In this document: positions 6,301-12,694 of the stretch, in pieces
Layout: every line of letters begins with the position of its first letter
How positions within the stretch are numbered: the first letter of the stretch is position 1
Source of the DNA: JBJFGR01 sp051892875
Lineage (GTDB): Bacteria; Pseudomonadota; Gammaproteobacteria; Enterobacterales; Succinivibrionaceae
Direction: 5' to 3'
NCBI GenBank assembly: GCA_051892875.1
Contig: JBJFGR010000058.1
Location: 1-14,224 of the forward strand
Length of the DNA: 14,224 nt
Position numbers and translations under genes: made by a program
Notes under the pieces: model-generated
The model's input: only the letters and a program-made list of their open reading frames with translations
The model's database searches: none
Told to the model about the DNA's origin: nothing

Positions 6301-8519
6301 GTAGTTGGTAAAGGTTCTTTATCTCCTATATCATTAGATGCATTGATATAATCACTTACTTTTTTACCTTTAAATGATTTAGATTGAAAGTCTTTAGACA
6401 TATTAGCCATTCTAGATTGTCTAGCAGCTGAAACTTTAATATCAGTATTTTCATCATTAGAAATATCTTCAATAAGATCAGAAATATAATTATCTTGATC
6501 AAGTTTCTCTAATGCTTCTTCAGTAGAGGAAGAAGACGCTGCTGCTTTCTCTATGCTATCAACTAAGTCTTTCTTCTTCTTTTCTACTATCTTATCAGCA
6601 GCTTCTTTATCATTTTTAGGTTTGCCAGCTTTATCTGAAGTTTCTTCTTTTTTCTTATCAGTAGATATGGAAGAAGATGGCAATTCTTCTTTCTTATTAG
6701 TCTTACCAGTTAGTCCATATAACTTGATATTTTGAGAAGTCTCTAGTTTATCTATAATATCTGTTACAATAGCATCTTTAGAGTCTTTTACTATATCATC
6801 GCTATCGATAACAGTATTGTTCACTATATTATTTATATTAGTAATAAATCTAGTAAGTGAAACTTTATCAAAATCACTAAAATTAACTTTGAAATAGTTT
6901 CTATTTCCAAAGAATATAATATCTATATTTTTGAAAACTTTACGAAGCTTTTCTAATTTGTTTTGCCTAACTAGACGTATTATGGTAGAGATAGGATTGA
7001 TCGATTTGCTATAATCAATTATTTCATTATTTGTAGAGTACCAGTCATAAACAGGTATAAAAATCGTTTTACGAGTATATCCACTATCTGCAACGTTCTT
7101 ATTATTAATTAATCTGTCTATAAGATCTATATATAGATTAACTGCCCTATCTTTAACAAAAGAATTATTTTCAAAGAAAGCTTTATTGTAATATGATGTA
7201 TCAATAAAGAGATTCAACTCTTTATAAAGATTGTAACTTAATTTAGTATTGTTAATTACAGGACATTGATGTTTTATAGTGTCATATATATTAAGTATTT
7301 CTTTTTGATTTCTAATTCTTTCATTATATAAAACTTTTTTAAGTTGAGCATTAGAACTATGAGTTTCTTCAGTAAATATATCATCAAATACAATCATAGA
7401 ATCTTTAGACCTTAATCCTAAATCAGTCATAGTTTCTTCAGCAACTTCACCATTTACTTTATAGCTAGATTCTGTAATACTGAAATCTATTGTCAAAGCA
7501 CCATTACTGAAATCTAAAGGATCTTCATGTATTCTTTTTTGATCAATGAAACTTTTCATTTTAACAGCTAAAGAGTCTATAATAACAGTATCGTTATTTA
7601 AAAGAACAACTTCAGCATAGTCGGCATAGCCAAAACTATTTTTATTAATCATTACACCTCTAAAATTTAAAAGTAAAGCCATCATAGCATCGGCTCTATC
7701 TTGATCATCTATAAAAGATGTATAATTATTAGAGGTAATATATACATAAGCAACCATACGGTTAGCATCTTGACATCCTAATAAGAATCCAACAAGATCA
7801 TGTTCATGAGTATATGCTTTTGCAAGAAACATAGCTTTTCTTGTATCTAAGTGAGCAATCTTTTTCTTAGCTCCATCATCATACATCATCTTTTCACAAC
7901 CTCTAAGACCATTCTTAATCTTAGGCATATCTTCTGTACTGAATACTATGAAATCATTATATTCAGTTCTAGCATCTTCTTTTAAAGGACGATAATATTT
8001 AGAGAATCTATTATTCTCTCCTACTTCTATATCAGTCATATTAAAATGCTTAATTTTCTTGGCTATATTTTTAGCCAAGGTTTCTTCATCCTCTGGATCT
8101 ACATGATTAAACATTCTGATAGCAGCACGTACATGTTCTTCATCATTTAAAGGAAACTTTCTTTTAGATGGAACACCGAAACTACTATCAGAAAGAGCTT
8201 TTCTTTCTTTTGTAGGAAGCTTATCCTCTAATAGACAATTGATTCTATCTACGAATTCATCTGTATCTCTTTTGAAAGTTTCTATATAGTTTTCATTATT
8301 GATAATAACGTTTATAGACTTTTCAAGATAATATGATTTAAACCAATCTCTATTAATAGTGATATCAGAGTTGATCATATTAATAGATGATTCAATATTA
8401 GGGGTTAGTAAAAACACAGCACTCCCTTTTTTCTTATTATTTTTCTCAAGAGGCATAAATAACTTATTTGATGTATTGTACATCTTCAAAGGTTTAAGTT
8501 CATGAATTTGAATACTCAT
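3348..8519 (-). CDS. Phage RNA polymerase beta-subunit-like protein with large N-terminal extension
   Basis: The catalytic half of a multisubunit-type RNA polymerase beta chain, 1723 residues. Beta motifs appear in order. Residues about 830-870 (GNDKTINGQLMNLPL...NYNKIFF) correspond to the beta lobe/IINGxERV segment. About 1235-1290 correspond to the fork/rifampicin region ending VGVVRQGTINMN..GKRGYI. HDDPFREAM at 1321-1329 matches HDDANRALM, with R1326 aligning to E. coli R678. GFEDSCVVNE (E1467, D1468) matches E813/D814. GDKLIFLGAQKGV, K1639 and K1647, has the same 8-residue spacing as catalytic K1065 and K1073. Only 76 residues follow K1647, so about 190 residues of the normal C-terminus are missing. 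Residues 1-600 are not beta: they include FGVPSKRKFPL at 114-124 and a stretch VRAAIRMFNHVDPEDEETLAKN. A Lys/Glu/Ser-rich low-complexity linker spans about 605-675. The start has AAAGGAG 8 bases upstream. It presumably works with other phage RNA polymerase subunits outside the window. No beta' catalytic NADFDGD motif was seen. Confidence 0.85.
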   Translation of the reverse strand: MSIQIHELKPLKMYNTSNKLFMPLEKNNKKKGSAVFLLTPNIESSINMINSDITINRDWFKSYYLEKSINVIINNENYIETFKRDTDEFVDRINCLLEDKLPTKERKALSDSSFGVPSKRKFPLNDEEHVRAAIRMFNHVDPEDEETLAKNIAKKIKHFNMTDIEVGENNRFSKYYRPLKEDARTEYNDFIVFSTEDMPKIKNGLRGCEKMMYDDGAKKKIAHLDTRKAMFLAKAYTHEHDLVGFLLGCQDANRMVAYVYITSNNYTSFIDDQDRADAMMALLLNFRGVMINKNSFGYADYAEVVLLNNDTVIIDSLAVKMKSFIDQKRIHEDPLDFSNGALTIDFSITESSYKVNGEVAEETMTDLGLRSKDSMIVFDDIFTEETHSSNAQLKKVLYNERIRNQKEILNIYDTIKHQCPVINNTKLSYNLYKELNLFIDTSYYNKAFFENNSFVKDRAVNLYIDLIDRLINNKNVADSGYTRKTIFIPVYDWYSTNNEIIDYSKSINPISTIIRLVRQNKLEKLRKVFKNIDIIFFGNRNYFKVNFSDFDKVSLTRFITNINNIVNNTVIDSDDIVKDSKDAIVTDIIDKLETSQNIKLYGLTGKTNKKEELPSSSISTDKKKEETSDKAGKPKNDKEAADKIVEKKKKDLVDSIEKAAASSSSTEEALEKLDQDNYISDLIEDISNDENTDIKVSAARQSRMANMSKDFQSKSFKGKKVSDYINASNDIGDKEPLPTTAVKVNSINQDQWDNLQYINFNKVYDVDEDIMSILNFFSTRTTPVGILDVNVEDTSTSEDYIDTWTVKCEDIAGTRFTLKFDIPKFINNRFMRLRGNDKTINGQLMNLPLLKTEKDVCQITTNYNKIFFRIFGSALGKSNVITDKIIKSLKKYEGRSIIVKLGSNKIDSLKYELPIDYIDFSNEFSTISYKGTTFYFSQDMIRDKYEKEIDLTKGIPIGYDTAKKQVIYYNNIDFLSRIIAQTLCEDPEFKKLYDEAKPGVKYSYSQASIMNTKIPVVVICAYCEGLITTLNKAKVNYQFVEKRPRSSDNIDNFYDVIKFKDAYLMYDLNYNSSLLLNGLKECNTEDYSIKDINTKSMWVEMLDLFGGRLKADGIDNFYDLLLDPITIRTCEAYNLPTDFCEALIYANNLLGDSKFNRHVDITGNRLRTNELVAGYTYKALSSSYANYKIMVKKTGKGTMTIKQSAVIDAILADSTTSDASTINDLCYAEANNTLSFKGLSGMNADRSYSLDKRTYDESMNGIISMSTGFAGTVGVVRQGTINMNVQGKRGYIKDTAGNTDIMNDVNSLSIAEALTPLSTTHDDPFREAMSFTQRTKHDMRVAGGDPLLITNGMDDALVNFTPDYFSVVAKQDGKVVERDDEHIVVKYKDGTVDYVDLRNRVYKNSDGGFYTSIKLKPAKIGSTVKAGDLIAYDPLSYTTEVGYDDNPTYNQGTIAKVAIITTDDGFEDSCVVNEYISNALSSNVVTQVPVTLAKNTNVYNLVKVGQPIQEGDPLLVIQNAFEDDDVNVLLKNLVDDEETVTSLGRIPIKSHNTGKIEDIKIYRTCELNEMSESLKKIVTDYEKQEEKVRKSIAKYDPEKAKRYTNNYKLNNTGKLKNVEDGVLIEIYINYKDDFGVGDKLIFLGAQKGVAKEVIPKENNPTSSYRPEEQIDAVASMISFDKRMITAPLQYLLAYKGLIELDRQVKEIMGIKQEYTVHHKDLEP

Positions 8520-8565
8520 TATTTGATCTCCTTTCCATATTTGAATTATTTTTATGTTCCTGTGG

Positions 8566-8594
8566 TTGAAAATTCATTATCTTATGATTATATA
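8566..8594 (+). promoter_or_regulatory. Candidate sigma-70-type promoter for the 56-aa gene
   Basis: TTGAAA (8566-8571), a 17-base spacer and TATATA (8589-8594) lie in the 101-base divergent gap between the RNA polymerase gene and the rightward 56-aa gene. Transcription would start about 8600, just before the ribosome site at 8607-8617. The match is reasonable, but A+T-rich DNA gives such matches by chance. Confidence 0.4.
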
Positions 8595-8620
8595 TTATTA
8601 ATGTGTAAGGAGGTGATTAT

Positions 8621-8791
8621 ATGAAAGAATATTTCATAAATCTTTTACAGGATATTAAAGAAGATTGCTTTCCTGGAAAAGATAATGTAGAGATCATTCT
8701 AGAAGTAATAGCTCATGCTATTAATCTAGCAATGATAATTTCTATAGTTTACATAGCTATTCAAGAATATTTTAAATTCTTGAATAGCTAA
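8621..8791 (+). CDS. 56-aa single-span membrane protein
   Basis: A short gene with an exceptionally good ribosome site, TAAGGAGGTGAT (8606-8617), nearly a full match to the 16S rRNA 3' end. The peptide begins MKEYFINLLQDIKEDCF. Residues about 23-47 form one hydrophobic helix (VEIILEVIAHAINLAMIISIVYIAI), followed by a short QEYFKFLNS tail; there is no signal-peptide cleavage site. It is rightward, against the neighbouring leftward genes, with its own promoter candidate and a strong terminator. Its last 13 codons and stop also form a perfect 15-bp RNA stem (8754-8790). Function is unknown. A lysis accessory, a superinfection or membrane-targeting peptide, or a small hydrophobic toxin are all possible and not distinguishable here. 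Confidence 0.7.
   Translation: MKEYFINLLQDIKEDCFPGKDNVEIILEVIAHAINLAMIISIVYIAIQEYFKFLNS
8754..8790. repeat. Perfect 15-bp inverted repeat inside the end of the 56-aa gene
   Basis: TAGCTATTCAAGAAT (8754-8768) and ATTCTTGAATAGCTA (8776-8790) are exact reverse complements around ATTTTAA. The right arm runs into the TAA stop codon of the 56-aa gene. Only two bases separate it from the next hairpin (8793-8823), so the transcript ends in two stacked stems. Perfect complementarity across coding sequence suggests selection on the RNA as well as on the peptide. Confidence 0.75.
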
Positions 8792-8792
8792 G

Positions 8793-8823
8793 AATAAGGA
8801 GGGCTAATATAGCCCTCCTTATT
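8793..8823. terminator. Strong factor-independent terminator between convergent genes
   Basis: AATAAGGAGGGCT (8793-8805) and AGCCCTCCTTATT (8811-8823) form a 13-bp stem with loop AATAT. On the plus strand it is followed by an unbroken T run (8822-8828). It ends the 56-aa gene. In the minus direction it stands 3 bases beyond the stop of the SbcC-like gene and is followed by TTATTCTT-type sequence, so it probably also ends that transcript, less efficiently. Confidence 0.85.
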
Positions 8824-8826
8824 TTT

Positions 8827-11541
8827 TTAATTATTATAATAACTCCATATCACATTACCTGAACAGTTTGGTCCATCAGCATTGTTGTTTCTTAATAATA
8901 TTATATCACAATCATCTTGATTGAGTTCAGAGTTATGACTGATTAATACACATTGACTAGCTTGAACAATTTGCATTAATTGATACAATATATTAAAGAA
9001 TTCTCTTCTATTATCAGCATCGAATGGCGCATCTATTTCATCACCTATTATGATATTTAGTTTAGTAGATGTCTGACTTAATAACGATATTGACAATATC
9101 ATAGATAATAGTGTAATTTCGGCAGAAGACATATTACTTATATCTTCATGATTAATACCGTTATCTACAGCTACAGGCATAGCAAAGTCAGATTCAGATA
9201 TATTGAATTGCATTAAAGCAAACTTACCACCAAATAAGTTTTGAAGTATATTATTAGATATAACTCTAGTTTTCTCTAAATACATTTCAGAGAATAATAA
9301 CTGAATACCAGTAGCAGTAGAAGAGTGATACTTCAATACTTCAATCTTATCATACATAGCTTTATATTGATTAAGCTCTAATTGATATTGCGATGTTAAA
9401 TTAAGTTGATATTCAAGTGCTTCTTTTTGACGTCTCATAGGTTCTAATTCAGATTCTATTGAAGTAATAACCTGTATACATTTCATTATTTTTTCTCTAT
9501 GAGCTGTAAGCTTATCAATCTTTGCTTTATGAATATCAAGCTTCTCATAGATTGTTCTTTTTTCATTTTCTTTAGAGTTTATATCTACAAGAATATTAAT
9601 AGCTTTATCTAATGCTTCAATACGTTCACGAGAACTTAATTCGTTTTGAAGACATACTGATATACCCTCTTGCTTTGATTCTATTTCTTCTATATCTTTA
9701 TCTAATTGAGATTGAAGTCTTTTAATATCAGACTCTAGAGATTCTATAAAGTCAGCTTGGGATTTAAGAGAGCTTAATTGTGCATTAGTATTATTAAGCT
9801 CTTTCTTTAAAGCTTCATATTCTTCGATATCGTTAGCTTCGTCTACATATTTATACAAAACTGCTATAGCATCTACAGCTTTACCATCAAGTATATTGGA
9901 TATAAGAGCAGACTTATCTACTAAAAGTTCTTTAATTGGTAATTTAGACAGAATGCTTTTACTACTATCGATTTGTCTACATATATTATTCAAAAATATT
10001 GAAGCCTCATTACATTTTTCAAGATACGTAATACTATCTAAGTGTTCAAGTTTAGCATCATTGAGTTTATCAATGATGAATTGTTTATCACGTATAATAT
10101 TCTCATCATATAATTTAGAAGCTTCTAATATCTTAGAAATATAAGGACAGCTATCTATAGAACATTCTTTAGGCCTATTGGATACTTGTAAAGCTAAATC
10201 TTTTGCACCTAATCTAGATTTGATATCTATTGTAAGCTCAGTGATTTGTTTATCTATACTTTCAATCTTGTTTTTTAATATTGTAATTTTAGATTGGTAA
10301 TTTCTATCTGAATTTATATCTGTTACATCAGCTAGTACAGAATAATCACATGAACTCATATAATTTCTAATAGAATCTTGAATATTAAGTAGAGTTTCTA
10401 ATCCTAATACAAATTCATCTCTAGTTATATTATCTAAGTCTAAGAAATTCATTCTATTTCTAATAATATTCATTCTAGTTTCACATCTAAATTTAATTTC
10501 TTTAAGTTGATTATATGATGTACCTTGAACTAGAGAGGCTAATTTAGCACTCTTTGCTTGAATTTCATTAGCTTCTATATCTCTAGAAGAAAATAGATGA
10601 TTGATTTCTTGCTCATAAATTTTCTTTCTAGTAATGTAATCATTAAGTTCTTTAACATTATCATTTTTCATTTTCTCTAGAAAATGAATGTCCCATTCTT
10701 CTTCAATGCCATATTCATTTTTTAATGTACTTCTTAAAGAAGATATTTCATAATCAAGAGTTCTAAGTTGCTTATTATAAGAATTAAACTCTTCCATGAA
10801 CTTTCCATCAGGGTCTATTTCTTTCATAGCTCCCTCAGCTTCAGATTTCAATTCTATTGCATTTTTATGCTGGATAGATAAAGCGTTTATTTTATTATTT
10901 AGCAATTCCAAATCTATTGATAGTTTACCAGGTTCTCCTATAGAGTCTAGTTTAGAAACAATAGAATTCATTAACCCTTTATAGGTTAATGATTTTTTGC
11001 TTAGTTTTTTATAGATATTATTATAAGCCTCTGTAGAAGATAATATAGCATTGACATATCTCTTTCTTTCAAAAGGTCTCATATCAGCTAGTCCTCTCTT
11101 TACACTTGATAATTGAGATAGAGCTATATAATTAGGGTCGAGTTTTAACTCTTCGAATATCAAGTCTTTACAACTAGTGATATTTCCGCTTGGATTAAGC
11201 TCAGTAGGAAATCCATTTACTATTTTAGTAAAGTATCCTTTTGCTGTTGTTCTTGTTCCATTCTGTTTACATTCATGTATGAATCTTAAACAGTATATAG
11301 TATCAGTGAATTCATCATAATACTCTATTTCTTTCATAGCATTACGTTCTGGTATGAATTCATTATTATCATCAGGTAATGGTTTTAAAGTCTTTTCTAT
11401 TGTAGACTTACCAGAACCATTATCTCCTCTTATTAGTATTATACGACTCTTACATTTTGTAAAGTCTATTGAGATTTCATTTAATCCCATTCCGTTAAAT
11501 ATTCCTGCATAGTTTACTAAGTGAAGTTTTCTTAATAACAT
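8827..11541 (-). CDS. SbcC/Rad50/T4 gp46-like ATPase (SMC-type recombination protein)
   Basis: The ATPase partner of an SbcD/Mre11/gp47-type nuclease, used in DNA-end processing and recombination-dependent replication. The 904 residues have the expected layout. There is an N-terminal ATPase lobe with Walker A GDNGSGKS at residues 39-46, a long Glu/Lys-rich coiled coil (about 170-450), a cysteine hook at the middle (C460 and C465, CSIDSCPY), and a return coiled coil (about 480-760). The C-terminal lobe has a signature-like MSSAE at 804-808 (in place of LSGGE), Walker B/D-loop IIIGDEIDAPFD with D834/E835, and the H-loop ISHN with H869. The start is fixed by AAAGGGAGG upstream. The hook is CX4C rather than the usual CXXC. 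No nuclease partner gene is in the window. A leader of 237 noncoding bases with a hairpin (11600-11624) precedes it. Confidence 0.88.
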   Translation of the reverse strand: MLLRKLHLVNYAGIFNGMGLNEISIDFTKCKSRIILIRGDNGSGKSTIEKTLKPLPDDNNEFIPERNAMKEIEYYDEFTDTIYCLRFIHECKQNGTRTTAKGYFTKIVNGFPTELNPSGNITSCKDLIFEELKLDPNYIALSQLSSVKRGLADMRPFERKRYVNAILSSTEAYNNIYKKLSKKSLTYKGLMNSIVSKLDSIGEPGKLSIDLELLNNKINALSIQHKNAIELKSEAEGAMKEIDPDGKFMEEFNSYNKQLRTLDYEISSLRSTLKNEYGIEEEWDIHFLEKMKNDNVKELNDYITRKKIYEQEINHLFSSRDIEANEIQAKSAKLASLVQGTSYNQLKEIKFRCETRMNIIRNRMNFLDLDNITRDEFVLGLETLLNIQDSIRNYMSSCDYSVLADVTDINSDRNYQSKITILKNKIESIDKQITELTIDIKSRLGAKDLALQVSNRPKECSIDSCPYISKILEASKLYDENIIRDKQFIIDKLNDAKLEHLDSITYLEKCNEASIFLNNICRQIDSSKSILSKLPIKELLVDKSALISNILDGKAVDAIAVLYKYVDEANDIEEYEALKKELNNTNAQLSSLKSQADFIESLESDIKRLQSQLDKDIEEIESKQEGISVCLQNELSSRERIEALDKAINILVDINSKENEKRTIYEKLDIHKAKIDKLTAHREKIMKCIQVITSIESELEPMRRQKEALEYQLNLTSQYQLELNQYKAMYDKIEVLKYHSSTATGIQLLFSEMYLEKTRVISNNILQNLFGGKFALMQFNISESDFAMPVAVDNGINHEDISNMSSAEITLLSMILSISLLSQTSTKLNIIIGDEIDAPFDADNRREFFNILYQLMQIVQASQCVLISHNSELNQDDCDIILLRNNNADGPNCSGNVIWSYYNN

Positions 11542-11599
11542 ACTTCATCCTCCCTTTCTTACTTAAATGTTTTCTTATCGTTAAATTTACAAAATAAGG

Positions 11600-11624
11600 A
11601 CTCCTCACCAATTTGGTGAGGAGT
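11600..11624 (-). terminator. Perfect hairpin in the leader of the SbcC-like gene
   Basis: ACTCCTCACCAA (11600-11611) and TTGGTGAGGAGT (11613-11624) pair perfectly around one base. In the minus direction the stem is followed by CCTTATTTTG, a moderate U tract. It stands about 59 bases upstream of the SbcC-like start codon and about 130 bases after a copy of the repeated 14-base motif. Either it ends the upstream transcript or it is a leader/attenuator hairpin. The remainder of 11542-11778 shows no supported gene. Confidence 0.6.
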
Positions 11625-11754
11625 AGCACTCGTTTAATCTTAATAAAACCTAAAGGATAGCAAGTTATCATAACTATACCCAAAATGGCGCAAAGTATAA
11701 AGTCAATGCACTAAAAAATATATTCAATTTTAGTTTTAAAGTCGGAATTTTAGA

Positions 11755-11768
11755 CTCAATGAATAGTT
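11755..11768 (-). promoter_or_regulatory. Copy 1 of 14-base intergenic motif (AACTATTCATTGAG)
   Basis: Exact copy of CTCAATGAATAGTT (plus strand). It begins 10 bases beyond the stop of the 81-aa zinc-ribbon gene and lies upstream of the SbcC-like gene. Two further exact copies occur at 12510 and 12674, all in the same orientation and all between leftward transcription units. A promoter or operator for leftward transcription is the likely role, by inference. Confidence 0.5.
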
Positions 11769-11778
11769 AGTAATGTAT

Positions 11779-12024
11779 TTATAAATAATTTTTAAAGATA
11801 CCATTATATCTCATCATTATATCATACGGTAATCTAGCAGGTATAGGATGATCAGGTTGAGTCCAATCTATGTTATAAAATTCTCCACATTTTTGACACT
11901 TATATCCTATATATATCGGTTTAGATTTATTTCCATTTGTTATTATTTTTAACCCGTTTGATTTGCATCTATCACAAAATTTATCTGTTATCTTAATGAA
12001 CAATGGAACTGCTTCTTTAATCAT
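11779..12024 (-). CDS. 81-aa zinc-ribbon protein
   Basis: A small protein with two CXXC knuckles, C17-DR-C20 and C43-QK-C46, separated by a short beta-hairpin-like segment; this is a typical zinc ribbon. A tail containing DWTQPDHPIPARLPYDIMMRYN follows. It starts 40 bases after the holin-like gene, with GAAAGGAAG as ribosome site, so the two probably share a transcript. Zinc ribbons of this size in phages often bind nucleic acid or protein; nothing here narrows the role. It has no membrane segment or signal peptide. Confidence 0.65.
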   Translation of the reverse strand: MIKEAVPLFIKITDKFCDRCKSNGLKIITNGNKSKPIYIGYKCQKCGEFYNIDWTQPDHPIPARLPYDIMMRYNGIFKNYL

Positions 12025-12063
12025 TAAAATACTTCCTTTCGGAGTTAAATTTAATAATAAGTT

Positions 12064-12387
12064 CTAATTCATGTATTTACCAATTATTTCCTTTATGTCT
12101 ATGCTAAGTCTATCTTTAGCGGCTATACATAATGCTTCATATAAACCAACCGAAGACAATCCTAAGAAGATAAGTAAGATAATCTTTGATATAATATCTT
12201 TATCATCAAATGTACCAGGGATTGAAAATCCTAATATTATAGATACTGCGATATTAATAAATGGAATATACTTATTCTTTATCTTTGTAGATCCTTTAAT
12301 AAACAACCCAAGTATCATACATCCTATAATGATTATTATCCCATTACCTAAAAATAAATCTGAAATATATGTTAAAATATTTTCCAT
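12064..12387 (-). CDS. Holin-like small membrane protein
   Basis: 107 residues with three predicted membrane spans: about 14-30 (GNGIIIIIGCMILGLFI), 40-57 (YIPFINIAVSIILGFSIP) and 68-90 (KIILLIFLGLSSVGLYEALCIAA), then a charged tail. The IP-hydrophobic-LG middle span and the GLSSVGLYEA third span resemble a Firmicutes phage holin family whose members make the membrane lesions that release endolysin. I chose the ATG at 12387-12385 because AAGGAGG lies 7-8 bases upstream; an in-frame ATG at 12468 would start upstream inside the leader hairpin region without such a site. No endolysin is seen next to it, so another small membrane role remains possible. Confidence 0.6.
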   Translation of the reverse strand: MENILTYISDLFLGNGIIIIIGCMILGLFIKGSTKIKNKYIPFINIAVSIILGFSIPGTFDDKDIISKIILLIFLGLSSVGLYEALCIAAKDRLSIDIKEIIGKYMN

Positions 12388-12423
12388 ACTTATTCCTCCT
12401 TTTCTTATATGTTGAAAGAAGAG

Positions 12424-12448
12424 ATCAGACCGAGAATCTCGGTCTGAT
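12424..12448 (-). terminator. Perfect hairpin in the leader of the holin-like gene
   Basis: ATCAGACCGAGA (12424-12435) and TCTCGGTCTGAT (12437-12448) are exact reverse complements around one base. In the minus direction it is followed by CTCTTCTTTC, only moderately U-rich, and the holin-like start codon comes 37 bases later. It may be an intrinsic terminator of the short upstream segment or a leader hairpin controlling the holin mRNA. Confidence 0.5.
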
Positions 12449-12482
12449 GACTTATAATATATTAACAAGGAGAATTTTCGAT

Positions 12483-12499
12483 CTTTTCATAATGAAAAG
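12483..12499. repeat. Small inverted repeat downstream of motif copy 2
   Basis: CTTTTCAT (12483-12490) and ATGAAAAG (12492-12499) pair around one base. In the minus direction the stem begins 11 bases after motif copy 2. It could be the first structure in a transcript started at that motif. It is short and A+T-rich, so chance is not excluded. Confidence 0.35.
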
Positions 12500-12509
12500 C
12501 TACTACAAA

Positions 12510-12523
12510 CTCAATGAATAGTT
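12510..12523 (-). promoter_or_regulatory. Copy 2 of 14-base intergenic motif (AACTATTCATTGAG)
   Basis: Exact copy of CTCAATGAATAGTT, located after the T-rich tail of the terminator at 12553-12574 and about 123 bases upstream of the holin-like start codon. In the minus direction it contains TTGAGT, with TATGAA 17 bases further on, so an ordinary sigma-70 promoter is conceivable here. The other two copies lack such a -10, so the whole 14-base element is the more likely signal. Confidence 0.5.
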
Positions 12524-12552
12524 GAATAATATATAAAAAATAAAAAGATGTA

Positions 12553-12574
12553 TCTGCTAGCAAAAGCTAGCAGA
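12553..12574 (-). terminator. Leftward hairpin terminator
   Basis: TCTGCTAGC (12553-12561), loop AAAA and GCTAGCAGA (12566-12574) make a 9-bp stem. In the minus direction it is followed by TACATCTTTTTATTTTTT, a long U tract. It lies about 120 bases beyond the end of the zinc-ribbon gene (12695) with no reading frame between, so it ends either that operon or a separate short RNA begun at motif copy 3. Confidence 0.8.
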
Positions 12575-12673
12575 CTACATGTTTTATTAGACAGGATTTA
12601 AAATGAAATGAAATAGCTAGAGAAAATGCAATATAGCTATTGTATTTATGAGGTAACAAACACCCAATTTGCC
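12553..12673 (-). ncRNA. Possible small noncoding RNA between motif copy 3 and terminator
   Basis: The segment starts right after motif copy 3 and ends at a good leftward terminator. It has no start codon with a ribosome site; the longest reading stretches are under 20 codons. It includes a small CAATA...TATTG stem and two TAGCTA words. If the motif is a promoter, this unit would make an RNA of about 110-120 bases. Otherwise it is just the 3' untranslated part of the zinc-ribbon operon. Together with the leader hairpin and motif copy 2, it accounts for most of the 307-base gene-free stretch 12388-12694. Confidence 0.3.
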
Positions 12674-12687
12674 CTCAATGAATAGTT
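12674..12687 (-). promoter_or_regulatory. Copy 3 of 14-base intergenic motif (AACTATTCATTGAG)
   Basis: Exact copy of CTCAATGAATAGTT beginning 7 bases beyond the stop codon of the 84-aa zinc-ribbon gene, the same position relative to a gene end as copy 1 (10 bases). What follows leftward is noncoding and ends at the terminator 12553-12574. Confidence 0.5.
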
Positions 12688-12694
12688 ATTATCA

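Noticed and set aside
8621..8791. The 56-aa peptide as a type I toxin with an antisense antitoxin RNA
   Set aside because: The size and single membrane span fit, but no opposing promoter or short antisense RNA gene can be seen, and the sequence matches no toxin family I recognise.
11495..11683. A 62-codon minus-strand frame overlapping the start of the SbcC-like gene
   Set aside because: It begins at TTG without a ribosome site, runs through the 11600-11624 hairpin and overlaps the real start codon of the ATPase.
11774..11784. TATAAATA just upstream of motif copy 1, resembling a T4 late promoter
   Set aside because: It lies in the last codons of the 81-aa gene and the other two motif copies have nothing similar.
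12071..12415. A 114-codon plus-strand frame opposite the holin-like gene
   Set aside because: It is the antisense shadow of a better-supported gene with a strong ribosome site; it has no ribosome site or promoter of its own.
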